Positions 39,101 through 47,624 of a stretch of 64,000 bases of DNA are shown here, one piece after another. The stretch is from Gemmatimonadota bacterium. GTDB taxonomy: Bacteria; Gemmatimonadota; Gemmatimonadetes; Gemmatimonadales; GWC2-71-9. The stretch covers positions 1-64,000 of the forward strand of contig QHTT01000091.1 in assembly GCA_003220935.1 (NCBI GenBank), in the 5' to 3' direction. The notes beneath the pieces are model-generated. The model saw only the letters and a list, made by a program, of their open reading frames with translations. It did not search any database and was not told the DNA's origin. Made by a program: the position numbers and the translations under genes. Each line of letters begins with the position of its first letter. Position 1 is the first letter of the stretch.

Positions 39101-39409
39101 GTCGGAGCTGCCCGCGAGCGCCGACGGCTCGTCGAGCTCCGTGACTTCGGCTTCGTACAGCTGGGTTGGACCGCCTTCGCTCCCGGACCCAGGCTCGACC
39201 CGCAATGTCAGCAAGCGCCGATCGTCGATGCGGGTGCGGAAGCGGCAGGTGACACCCCGGCGGCGCAGGGTCCGGTCGGGCGCGTCGAAGTAGACGTCGC
39301 GGTTGAACAGCGTCTCGACCGGCCCTGCCCGCAGTCCGGCCGGCAGCGGCGCCAGGACGAGGCGGTTCAGCAGCTCGAGACTCTTGACTTCCCCGCGAAA
39401 TTCGCGCAT
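36191..39409 (-). CDS. ppk1: Polyphosphate kinase 1 with N-terminal CYTH/VTC-like domain and a middle Nudix-like region
   Basis: N: FRGEVKSLELL...YFDAPDRTLRRRGVTCRFRTR; C: LSWLEFNARVLALAED, FFMVRIGALKRAI, VDVKTHAKVGLVVRRE, HVGTGNYNAATA, ILGRFLEHGRIFCF. Confidence 0.85.
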   Translation of the reverse strand: MREFRGEVKSLELLNRLVLAPLPAGLRAGPVETLFNRDVYFDAPDRTLRRRGVTCRFRTRIDDRRLLTLRVEPGSGSEGGPTQLYEAEVTELDEPSALAGSSDPARRLRALIDPQLLTRRIEFETERRLRRSRPRWFAEAVYELCYDVVTVRAGGLARTFQELKIRTLRGGWPGLDRLVSAFRNDHDVRPLLIGKRERAEKLHEALESEALARAVHENRVVAVMALEQGQIALRHAGGTLMLPAGSGSGEEGCRHVLRTEFGSADGQIRLLGTVPAAPGRPFLEVWLVRRLGKGLAVPEGMQIQWVPLSEVVERVGAPVLHEPRTLAALAIAARSDLVPEWPNGPRPRGASRDSQAASPGVITREWAIAGLREGRPSAVEESALGLRDHFLNSQLSWLEFNARVLALAEDATLPLLARVRFLSIFRTNLDEFFMVRIGALKRAIQMGVGDLSEDGLSAKEQLDAIFIRLRSHLERYADCWSQQCIPALQAQGIRVRGWSDLSEPERVSLRRYFLDQVFPLLTPQAITRAPGYPFPVMANLRLSLAALLRDSVTGPLHFAYVKLPDGLARLVPLPDDGGLVPLEEVVRGCLDLVYRGREIEAAYTFRVTRSGDLELDERHAENLLHVIEEETKRRPYGLAVRIEVEQGMRADVRRLLLRELQFEDAAHVSTLGDADLFDVAGPLDPLALREIADLPRPPLQYPPFPGRRVLEAAKSVFDVVAGRDVLVHHPYDSFPDAVERFFVEAADAPDVVAIKLTLYRPGGRSHIADALVRAAAAGKEVFVFVELKARFDEERNVDWAKKLERAGIHVVYGLVDVKTHAKVGLVVRREGDGVRRYVHVGTGNYNAATAAVYTDLGLLTAHPELGADVNDLFNELSGSSRPPQVTFRRLLVAPEQMLERFIALIDREAEYARAGRGGRIRAKLNGLADADVIGALYRASQAGVEIDLVVRGICCLRPGVPGLSDRIRVISILGRFLEHGRIFCFANGGEPEYYIGSADWRPRNLRRRVEVVAPILDPDCRTRLDSILEMELADPTAWELGPDGGYYRRAASGDSRASAQERLMRLAETGRA

Positions 39410-39420
39410 CCGGCTCCTGC

Positions 39421-41979
39421 TCAAAAGGCGAACCCGGCCCGCACGTACACGCGCGTCCCCTCCACGCTGCGCGCGGCGGCGACGCTCAGCGTGTTGGTCC
39501 GGCTCAAGAACGCGACCCACACACCGCCGCCCACCGCCGCGTGCCACCGGTCCGACGTCTCCCCGGCGAGGTAGACTCGCCCCGCGTCGGCCAATCCGAA
39601 TACGCCGAGCTCCTCCGGCACCAGCATGAACAGTCTGGCAAGGCGCAGCCGGAGCTCTGCGTTCCCGTAGACCGACGCATCACCGGCGAATCGGTGCTCG
39701 GAAAAGCCGCGCACGGTCGCGGCGCCCCCGAGGTACGCAGCCTCGTGGAACGGGTATGCTCCCCAGACTTTCTTCCCCGCGACCCGCAACGCGAGCGTGG
39801 GCTGGAGCGGGATCGGCGCAGTCAGATAGGTCGCCGCCTCCGCGTGCCCCTCACCGAACGGCGTGGCGACGTCGTAGGCCGCCCCATACCAACTGCCACC
39901 GAGTGTGAGCAGTGCGCCCCGGCTAGGGGCCCGCACCCGATCCCGAGCGTCGAACCGCAGCTCCGCCTGCGCACCGACCTGGAGGAAGTGCGGGACACCG
40001 GACGGCCGCAGGGAACCGACGAACGTCCCCGTATCGAGAGTCGTCCGGGCGTATTTCAACAGTGGGCCGAGCGTGAACCGGGCAATTCCCGAGCGGGCGA
40101 CCAGCGACGGGGCGATCACGTACTGCTCTTGCCGCACCTTGTAATAGTCGTCCGACCTCGGCGCCGCGATCTCGTTGCCGAAGCCGTAGAAGCGCACGAC
40201 CTCGATGCCCGATGCCCGAAGCTCGAGGTCAGCGTCCAAGCCCCACACGACGTCGCGAAAATCGCTGGTAACCGCCGCGCGGAAGCGTTGCGCCGCGGTC
40301 GCATAGCCCACGCTGAGACCGAGCTGCGACCGGTACGGCTCCTGGCGGAAACCGTACCACGTACCGGTCTCGCCGATTCCCGCGACGACGCCCAAGTCCG
40401 GCGCGAAGAGGAGGCGCACGCCCGGATTCCAGCGGGTGCCCCAATCGCGCAGCTGTGGCTTGGTGGGATCGTCTGGCGGCCCGTCCCGCGCGGCGCCGCG
40501 GTCGACGGACGTGCGCGGCCCGGTGATCAGCCGTGCCGGTGGATGGTTCATGTAGAGGTAGTTCCGCCCCCAGCCCCGAGCCGAGTCCACGACCTGGCTC
40601 TTCCCCGCTCCGGTGATCACCCGCAGGGTGATGCCACCGTGGCCCGCCCCGCGCACGACGACCCGATCGTCCCCACCCTGCAGGTACAGCCGGACCTCGC
40701 TCGTTTCGTTCCGGCGGAACGTGCGGCCGAAATACGGTGTGCCGTCGGGGCGCGACAGCCGCACCGCCACCGCGCCGTCCGCGCGACGCTCCACCGCGGC
40801 GAAGTCGGCCTCGTCCGTTGCCTGCACGTCGACCACCCCTGCCAACAAGGCGTAGAACCGGTCCGAGGCGGCCCGCAGCAGATCGCGTCGCCGCTTGAGC
40901 GCGCGGGACAGCCGTGCACCGTCGCGCGCATAGTACTCAGGCGGCAGCCGCCGCACCGCCGCGTCGATCACGGAGTCCGGCAACCGTGCCTGCAGCGCCC
41001 CCGCTACCGAATCCCACACCGGCTTCTCGAGGTCCACCAGAAGGCGGCGATCCAGCGCGCGACCGTCCCACGTGAGCCCGATCATGGCCGGATAACGATC
41101 GCCGAAGCCGACGAGGTCTGGATAATAGTAGCGCGCCAGCCCCGGGAGCACGCCGTCGAGCCGGGAGAAGGCCTGATCGCGATCCCGGGGGATCGGCCGC
41201 CAGACGTGGACGCCAGCTTCATCAAACCGCGCCCAGCGCCACTGGTCGGGATGACGGTCCCAGTCGCCGACGAACACGTCGAGCAGTCGCGCCGCGAGAA
41301 AGGCGCGCGAATCGACGCGATGATGCGAATCCCGCGTGAGGTGCTCCCACAGCTTCTGCGTGCTCGCAATCTTCTCCGCCCCTTCGAACCCGACGTCTTC
41401 ATCCGGATCGACCGTGGGGTGCTCCTCCAGTTGGCCCAGCATGCCCTTGAATTCCGGAAACGAATCCAGGCGCGGGTCATCGGGCATCGCCACGAGTTGA
41501 GGCTCGGCGTGGTACACACCCGCCGCCCGCAACAGCGGACCCACCACGAGGGCCCCAACCGGATGGCTGGCGCTGATCTGATCCTGGAGCAGCCGCTCCA
41601 CAAACGTCGCCCGGAGCTCGGGTGGCATCGCACCAGCGGGGTCTTTGTCGACGGACCGAAAGACGTACACGTGACCATCCGCGCCGCGCAGGCGGAGCGA
41701 CTTCGTCTGGCGCCCGCCGCCGCGCTTGAGCGGCGTGAGTCCGCCGCCGAAGCGCGCCAGGTCGAGCACCGGCACTTGAATCGGCGTCGTCCAGAGGTTG
41801 CGATAATGCGCGCCCAGCAAAGCCCGATGCAGCCACCCGGCGCCGTACTGGGGGCCCGCCGTCACGGTGGCGGAGCCCCGCGCCGGCGCGCCCGGTGACC
41901 GCGCCGGTGCCTGCCCCCCGAGCGGTCCGCTCCCAGCCGCGACGAACAGCAGGCTCCAGCCGCCCAATGCGCGCACCAT
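39421..41979 (-). CDS. Omp85/BamA-like outer-membrane protein with kinase-like N-terminal domain (copy 2)
   Basis: YVFRSVDKDP..., LLDVFVGDWDRHPDQWRWARF...IPRDRDQAFSRLDG; C-terminal barrel repeats ending in GVWVAFLSRTNTLSVAAARS...AGFAF. Confidence 0.7.
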   Translation of the reverse strand: MVRALGGWSLLFVAAGSGPLGGQAPARSPGAPARGSATVTAGPQYGAGWLHRALLGAHYRNLWTTPIQVPVLDLARFGGGLTPLKRGGGRQTKSLRLRGADGHVYVFRSVDKDPAGAMPPELRATFVERLLQDQISASHPVGALVVGPLLRAAGVYHAEPQLVAMPDDPRLDSFPEFKGMLGQLEEHPTVDPDEDVGFEGAEKIASTQKLWEHLTRDSHHRVDSRAFLAARLLDVFVGDWDRHPDQWRWARFDEAGVHVWRPIPRDRDQAFSRLDGVLPGLARYYYPDLVGFGDRYPAMIGLTWDGRALDRRLLVDLEKPVWDSVAGALQARLPDSVIDAAVRRLPPEYYARDGARLSRALKRRRDLLRAASDRFYALLAGVVDVQATDEADFAAVERRADGAVAVRLSRPDGTPYFGRTFRRNETSEVRLYLQGGDDRVVVRGAGHGGITLRVITGAGKSQVVDSARGWGRNYLYMNHPPARLITGPRTSVDRGAARDGPPDDPTKPQLRDWGTRWNPGVRLLFAPDLGVVAGIGETGTWYGFRQEPYRSQLGLSVGYATAAQRFRAAVTSDFRDVVWGLDADLELRASGIEVVRFYGFGNEIAAPRSDDYYKVRQEQYVIAPSLVARSGIARFTLGPLLKYARTTLDTGTFVGSLRPSGVPHFLQVGAQAELRFDARDRVRAPSRGALLTLGGSWYGAAYDVATPFGEGHAEAATYLTAPIPLQPTLALRVAGKKVWGAYPFHEAAYLGGAATVRGFSEHRFAGDASVYGNAELRLRLARLFMLVPEELGVFGLADAGRVYLAGETSDRWHAAVGGGVWVAFLSRTNTLSVAAARSVEGTRVYVRAGFAF

Positions 41980-41981
41980 GC

Positions 41982-44567
41982 TCAGAACGCGAACCCGAGC
42001 CGGAGGTAGACCGCCGTCCGCCCCGGACTGCGGGCCACGGCGACGCTTACCGTGTTGGAGGCGCTCAGCGGCGCAAACCACAGCCCGCCCCCGGCGGCGG
42101 CGTGCCAGCGGTCCGACGTCTCCCCGGAGACGTACACTCGCCCCGCGTCCGCCAGCCCGAAGACGCCGAAGTCGCCGGGTACGACGAGGGAGGGCCGGCC
42201 GAGTCGGAACCGGAGCTCGACATTGCCGTACAGCCCCGCGTCTCCGGCGAAGCGGTGCTCGCTATAGCCTCGGACCGTGCCCGCGCCACCGATGAACACC
42301 GCCTCGTGAAACGGAAACCTCCCCCAGACTCTCTGGCCGGCGACCCGAACCGCCAACGTAGGATGCGTCGGAACCGCAGCTGTGAGGTACGTCGCCGCCT
42401 CAGCGTGGGCTTCCTGAAAGGGGGCGGTGACGTCCCAAAACGTCGGGTAGGCGCTGCCACCCACCGTGATCAGCACGCCGCGGGTGGCGCTCGTGGCCCG
42501 GTCCCGCGTGTCGATGCGCACCCCCGCCTGCACCCCCACCTGCCCCCAGCTCCCGACGCCGTACGGCCGTCTCGTGTCGATGAAACTGCCGGGCACGAGA
42601 TCGGTGAACGCGTATTTCAGGAGCGGGCCGACCGTCAGCTCCCCCTGGCGCCCCAGCGGCAGCACCAGGGACGGCGCGACGAGGTATTGCTGCTGCTTGA
42701 CCTTGTAGAGGTCGGTCGTACCGGTGTCCGGCGTCTCGTTGCCGAAGCCGTAGAAGCGCACGACGTCGAACCCCGACCAGCCGGCGCGCATCGCCACGCG
42801 CGCGGCGCCTGCCGTCCGAAAGTCGCCTGTGTACTCCACGCCGAATTTCCCGGCACCCGTGGCGAAGCCGACGCGAAGGCTCATCAACGACTTGTACGGG
42901 AAGCGGCGGAAGCCGTAGCTGCGTAATGTGGCGCCGCCGCCCACGATCACCCCGACGTCCGGCTGCACACTGATCCAGGTCCACGGCGCCCAGGCACGTC
43001 CCTGGTCTCGCGGCTGGGCGTGGAACACGTCGGGCCGCTGCCGCGGAACCGCGGGTCGATGGTCGACTGCCGTGGTCGTTCCCGGCACGATTCCCGTCGC
43101 GCCCCGGCCGCCGTCGTACACGCGTGTCCACCGTCCACGCTCGGCGACCCGCGAGGAATCCACCACCTCCGCACGGCCCGTGTCGCTGATCACGCGCACG
43201 AGGATACTTCGCGCCGCCGTGCCCGAGATCGTCACGCGATCGTCACTGCCACGCAGGTAGAGGCGGATCTCCGTCGTCTCGGCGCGATCGAACGTGCGCA
43301 CAAAATAGGGCGCGGTCGGTGCCGCGGGCGCCCTCGAGCGCCGCGCCAGGCGCAGGGTGACGCGGCCATCGGGGAGGCGCTCGACGGCGATAAGCTCCGG
43401 GTGGTCCGTGGTCTCGATGTCGACGTCGGCAGCGAGCAACCCGTACAGCTCGCCCGCAGCGGCCGCCAATCTGTTCCGTCGGTGCTTCAGAGCGCCTGCC
43501 AGGTCGGCCGCGTTGCCGCGGTAGTACTCCGACGGCAGGCGCCCGACGGCGAGGTCGATCACCGAGTCCGTCAGGCGCGCCTGAATCGCATGGGCGATGG
43601 AGTCCCACACCGGTCGCTCGAGATCGGTGAGAAAGCGTCGGTCGAGATCTTCGGCTCGCCAACTCAGCCCGTAGACGCTGCCGTAGTCGTAACCGAAACC
43701 CACCAAGTCCGGGTGGCTCACGCGCGCGAACCGCGGCAAGAGACCGTCGAAGCGCGAGAACGCCTCGTCGCGGTCGCGCGGGATCGGCCGCCACACGTGG
43801 CCTTCGGTGTCGTCAAAACGCGCCCACCGCCATTGATCGGCGTGGCGATCGCCGTCGCCGAGCAAGAGGTCGAGCAAGCGCGCGGCGAGGAACGCGCGGG
43901 AGTCCACGCGCTCACGCGGGCTGCTCCGCCGCAGCTCGAGCAGTCGGTCGGTGCCGGCGACGTCGCTCGCGCCTGCGAACCCGCTCGCACCGCCCGGTCC
44001 CTCGCGCGGCCGCTCCTCGAGGATCCCCAGCATGCCGGCGAACTCCGAGCGGAAGTCGCCGAGTCGAGGATCGTCCGGCAGGACGACGAGGTACGGCTGC
44101 GCGTGCAGCACGCCCGCCGCTCCGACCAAGGGCGCCGCGACCAGCGCCGCGCCCGGATGCAGCACGCTGATCTGGTCGCGGACCACGCGCTCGGCGATCG
44201 TCTCGCGCAGGTCGGGAGGCAGCCAGCTCGGGTGTTTGTTCACGGAGCGAAACACGTACTCGCGACCGTCGCCGCCGGCGAGGCGGAGCGCGCGCGTCTG
44301 GGCACCACCGCCGCGCCGCAGCGGAGTCAGGCCGCCGGCGAAGGCTCCCAGGTCTAGCAGCTCGACCTCGATCGGCGTGGTCCAGAGATCGCGGTAGTGG
44401 CGGCCGAACAGCACCCGATGCAGCCACCCGGCCCGATACTCGGGACCGGCGGTGACGGTGACGGTGCGGGGCGGAGGCGGCGTGCTCGCGCCGCCCTGCC
44501 CCGGGGCCGGTCCCGGAGCGAGGCCGCCCACGGCGACGAGCGCGAGTGCAAACCCGGGTCCGTTCAC
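41982..44567 (-). CDS. Omp85/BamA-like outer-membrane protein with kinase-like N-terminal domain (copy 1)
   Basis: Paralogue of 39421..41979: REYVFRSVNKHP, LLDLLLGDGDRHADQWRWARF, IPRDRDEAFSRFDG, GTVRGYSEHRFAGDAGLYGN, LGFAF end. Confidence 0.7.
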   Translation of the reverse strand: MNGPGFALALVAVGGLAPGPAPGQGGASTPPPPRTVTVTAGPEYRAGWLHRVLFGRHYRDLWTTPIEVELLDLGAFAGGLTPLRRGGGAQTRALRLAGGDGREYVFRSVNKHPSWLPPDLRETIAERVVRDQISVLHPGAALVAAPLVGAAGVLHAQPYLVVLPDDPRLGDFRSEFAGMLGILEERPREGPGGASGFAGASDVAGTDRLLELRRSSPRERVDSRAFLAARLLDLLLGDGDRHADQWRWARFDDTEGHVWRPIPRDRDEAFSRFDGLLPRFARVSHPDLVGFGYDYGSVYGLSWRAEDLDRRFLTDLERPVWDSIAHAIQARLTDSVIDLAVGRLPSEYYRGNAADLAGALKHRRNRLAAAAGELYGLLAADVDIETTDHPELIAVERLPDGRVTLRLARRSRAPAAPTAPYFVRTFDRAETTEIRLYLRGSDDRVTISGTAARSILVRVISDTGRAEVVDSSRVAERGRWTRVYDGGRGATGIVPGTTTAVDHRPAVPRQRPDVFHAQPRDQGRAWAPWTWISVQPDVGVIVGGGATLRSYGFRRFPYKSLMSLRVGFATGAGKFGVEYTGDFRTAGAARVAMRAGWSGFDVVRFYGFGNETPDTGTTDLYKVKQQQYLVAPSLVLPLGRQGELTVGPLLKYAFTDLVPGSFIDTRRPYGVGSWGQVGVQAGVRIDTRDRATSATRGVLITVGGSAYPTFWDVTAPFQEAHAEAATYLTAAVPTHPTLAVRVAGQRVWGRFPFHEAVFIGGAGTVRGYSEHRFAGDAGLYGNVELRFRLGRPSLVVPGDFGVFGLADAGRVYVSGETSDRWHAAAGGGLWFAPLSASNTVSVAVARSPGRTAVYLRLGFAF

Positions 44568-44580
44568 GCGTCATGCCTCG

Positions 44581-45636
44581 CTAGTCGTTCCCGAGCCCGC
44601 GCAACGAGCGGTATTCGGCGGCGATCACGTGGGGCGCGCCGCGCGCCTTCATCGCGTCGAGCAGCGGGCCGGGGGGCGCGTCCTTCGCGAGCCGCACCAA
44701 GTATTCGAGCGTAGACTTGCCGTCTCCGGCGGGAAGCACCTCCCGGAGCTCCCAGCGCTTTGTGAGTTGATCGAGCACCGCTTCGACAGCCTGCTGCGCC
44801 GGCTCCAGCGCGGTGGTGTGGACGAGCAGCAGACTGTTGAAGGGCCGCTTCTTGCCTTTGGCGCGATCCTCGATGTAGCGACGCAGGCGGTCCGACGCCG
44901 CCGCCACTTTCTCGAATTCCTGCGGCGCCAACGCCCGCAACAGCTCGGGGTCGCCGATGACCTGATACTCGCCGGTGTGCGCTCGCGGAGCCACAATCGC
45001 CTGGCCCAGCCGGAGCCGGCCGGCCAACGCCTGGTCCGCGTAGATGTTCCCGACGTTGAGCTTCCAGAGGGAGAGGACTGTGATATTGAACATCAGGGAC
45101 ATCACGGCCGACACCACGGGGGCGAAGACACCGGCGGCGAGCCCGACGCCCAGCGCCAGATAGATGTAAACGACGTCCTTGGTGTCCTTCAGCGTGTTGC
45201 GAAATCGGATCGCGGCCACGATGCCGCCGAGCGCGAACGCCAGCGCGATGCTGTTCTGTACGAGGATCAAGGTGCCAGCAACCGTCATCGGGAGCACGAT
45301 CACCGTCTGCACGACCGACTGGTCGTAGCCCCGATGCTGCTTCGTGATCATGTAGACCCAAGCGACGGGCAGGACGAGCGCCAACGCTCCGAGCATCGAG
45401 AAGAACGTGATGAGGGCGAGGTTCGCTGAGCCGAGACTCGCCACTCCCGGCGTGCTGGCCGCCTGCTCCAGGGCGTCCTTCTTGCCGCCGCTGCCGTGAA
45501 TCGGTGAGAGCTTCTGGAATGCGTCGAACAGATCGACGATCTGCGGGAAGGCCCGGATAAGCAGCCACACGGCGACGCTCAGGAGGACGTAATAGGCTAC
45601 CAGCCGCACGAACGGAGACTGCCAGATGCGCATCAT
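44581..45636 (-). CDS. DUF4956-family membrane protein
   Basis: ITFFSMLGALALVLPVAWVYMIT...VQTVIVLPMTVAGTLILVQNSIALAFALGGIVAAIRFRNTLKDTKDVVYIYLALGVGLAAG. Confidence 0.8.
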   Translation of the reverse strand: MMRIWQSPFVRLVAYYVLLSVAVWLLIRAFPQIVDLFDAFQKLSPIHGSGGKKDALEQAASTPGVASLGSANLALITFFSMLGALALVLPVAWVYMITKQHRGYDQSVVQTVIVLPMTVAGTLILVQNSIALAFALGGIVAAIRFRNTLKDTKDVVYIYLALGVGLAAGVFAPVVSAVMSLMFNITVLSLWKLNVGNIYADQALAGRLRLGQAIVAPRAHTGEYQVIGDPELLRALAPQEFEKVAAASDRLRRYIEDRAKGKKRPFNSLLLVHTTALEPAQQAVEAVLDQLTKRWELREVLPAGDGKSTLEYLVRLAKDAPPGPLLDAMKARGAPHVIAAEYRSLRGLGND

Positions 45637-45749
45637 ACGCGCTCCTTCTAGGCGCCTGGTCGCAAGCGCGCGTCAAGGCGCCCCTGAGCGGGGGCCGCAC
45701 CCCTGTCCCGCAATACTACGCGCCGGGACGGGTCCGGGCCAGACGGACG

Positions 45750-47624
45750 TCAGCGCGCTGGGTCCGCCGCCTCGAGAATGCGCTGGCGCTGCCCCGGGGT
45801 CACCATGTCGCGCTCCACCACGTCGCGCATAATCCGGGCGACGAACGCGTAGCCGCGTGGCTCGACGGTCAACCAGTGCTGCCACTCCAGCTCGTCCAGG
45901 GCTGCAGCAAGGGCGTCGGCGTCGAGGCCCGACCCCCGCGCCAATCGCGCCGCCGAGACGCGCCCCCCCAGCACCGCCGCGACCTGGAGCACGCGCTGCG
46001 CGTCGGTCGTGAAGCGCCGGAACCCCATGCGGATGGCGGCCACCACGGCGTCGGGGAGGTCGCCCGGCAACGTCTGATCCAACGTGCGGAACGGCTCAGG
46101 CCAGGCACCGTGCGAGTCCCGCAGGTCGAGGCCCACCGCCACCGCCCGCAACAGCTCGACCGCGAGGAGCGGGATGCCCGCCGAATCGGTTGCCACGCGT
46201 CGTGTCACGCGGTCGAGCTCCACGTCGCTATAGCCGGGTAGTGCCCAGCGCGCCAGCGCCCGGAGCGCGTCCCCGGAAAGCGACTCGAGCCGCACCGCGG
46301 CCCCCAGGAGTTCGCGTCCGATTCGCACTCGCAGTGCGTCGAGGTCGGCACGCGGCGGCTGGGCCGTGATCGTGAAGACGAGGAAGAGAGGAGCCTGAGT
46401 GAGATCGCGGGCGACGGCGCCGAGCGCCAGCAATGACTCGCGGTCGACCCACTGCGCGTCATCCACCAGCACAAGAACCGGCTGCTCGTCCGAGATGGCA
46501 CGCAGCACTTCACTCAGCGCGCGGCCGAGCGGCTCCGTCGCAGCGCCACCGGCCCGGAGCGCGGCGAGCGAGGGCGGGGCCGCCCCGGCCACACCGGGCG
46601 CCTCGAGCAGGCCGCCCCGCGCGATACCGTGCACCCCGCTCCATGGATCGCGCATGTCCGCTTCCACGGCGCGCACCGCCGCGGTCGCCGCCCCGTCGAG
46701 GCGCGCCCGATCCATCAGTTCCTCGGCCAACCGCGTCTTCCCAGCGCCTGCGTCTCCTTCGACGACCGCCACGGCGGGCCGCCGCTCTCGCCGGCACGAG
46801 GCCCATGCGTCGAGCAGCCGCTCCAGCTCAGCGCCGCGCCCCACCAGCGGCGAGCGCTGTGATGTCGCTGCCACGTCCTCGCCCGGGTGCGGGCGGGCGG
46901 GCAGCCGCCACACTCGTTCCCGCCGGATCCGCTCCGCGAGCGCCTTGGTGTCCGCATCAGGTTCGGTGCCCACGTCGGCTTTCAGGCGCGCCGCGAACCC
47001 GTCGAAGTGCGCAAGCGCGCCCGCCCGGTCTCCGCTGAGCGCGAGGCAGCACATGACCGCCCGCACGGCCGCGTCGGAGCTACGCTCGAGCCCGAGCGCC
47101 CGCTGCGCCATGGCCTGTGCGGCAGTGACGCTTCCGGCTCTCAGCAGCTCGTCCACGCGGTGCAGCAGCGCGTCCACCGAACGGGTGCGCCAGAACGCCC
47201 GTTCCGCGGCGACCCAGTCATCGAGCCCCGACGCGCCCGGGACGCTGAAGCCCTCAAGGAACTCCCCGCTGACGAGCGCGGCGGCCGCCGCGTAGTCGCG
47301 CCCGGCCATGAGCGCTTCGAGCCGATCGATGTCGAGCTCCACGGCACCCGCGCCGAGGCGCACCTGGTTCGTGTCCGACGTGAGCCCGCCTTCACCGAGG
47401 TAGCGGCGCAGGATCCGCACCGCCTCGTTGAGCGAATGGCGGGCGTCCTTCTCCAGCTTTTCGGCCCACAGCAATCCAAGCAGATGCTCCCGGGTACGGG
47501 TGCGCCTCGGCGAGCGTGCGAGGTACACGAGGAGCGCAAGGTTCTTGCGCCACAGCAGCTCGGGCGGTGCGCCCACGCCGTCCACACTCACCTCCACCGG
47601 GCCCAGCACGCGGCACGCAATCAT
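45750..47624 (-). CDS. BTAD/SARP-like transcriptional regulator with AAA ATPase domain (second copy)
   Basis: CRVLGPVEVSVDGVGAPPELLWRKNLALLVYLARSPRRTRTREHLLGLLW; VVEGDAGAGKTRLAEEL; LVDDAQWVD. Confidence 0.8.
   Translation of the reverse strand: MIACRVLGPVEVSVDGVGAPPELLWRKNLALLVYLARSPRRTRTREHLLGLLWAEKLEKDARHSLNEAVRILRRYLGEGGLTSDTNQVRLGAGAVELDIDRLEALMAGRDYAAAAALVSGEFLEGFSVPGASGLDDWVAAERAFWRTRSVDALLHRVDELLRAGSVTAAQAMAQRALGLERSSDAAVRAVMCCLALSGDRAGALAHFDGFAARLKADVGTEPDADTKALAERIRRERVWRLPARPHPGEDVAATSQRSPLVGRGAELERLLDAWASCRRERRPAVAVVEGDAGAGKTRLAEELMDRARLDGAATAAVRAVEADMRDPWSGVHGIARGGLLEAPGVAGAAPPSLAALRAGGAATEPLGRALSEVLRAISDEQPVLVLVDDAQWVDRESLLALGAVARDLTQAPLFLVFTITAQPPRADLDALRVRIGRELLGAAVRLESLSGDALRALARWALPGYSDVELDRVTRRVATDSAGIPLLAVELLRAVAVGLDLRDSHGAWPEPFRTLDQTLPGDLPDAVVAAIRMGFRRFTTDAQRVLQVAAVLGGRVSAARLARGSGLDADALAAALDELEWQHWLTVEPRGYAFVARIMRDVVERDMVTPGQRQRILEAADPAR

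Noticed and set aside
39541-41898. 785-aa plus-strand ORF opposite the outer-membrane protein
   Set aside because: Antisense shadow ORF; Arg/Pro/His-rich with no family signature.
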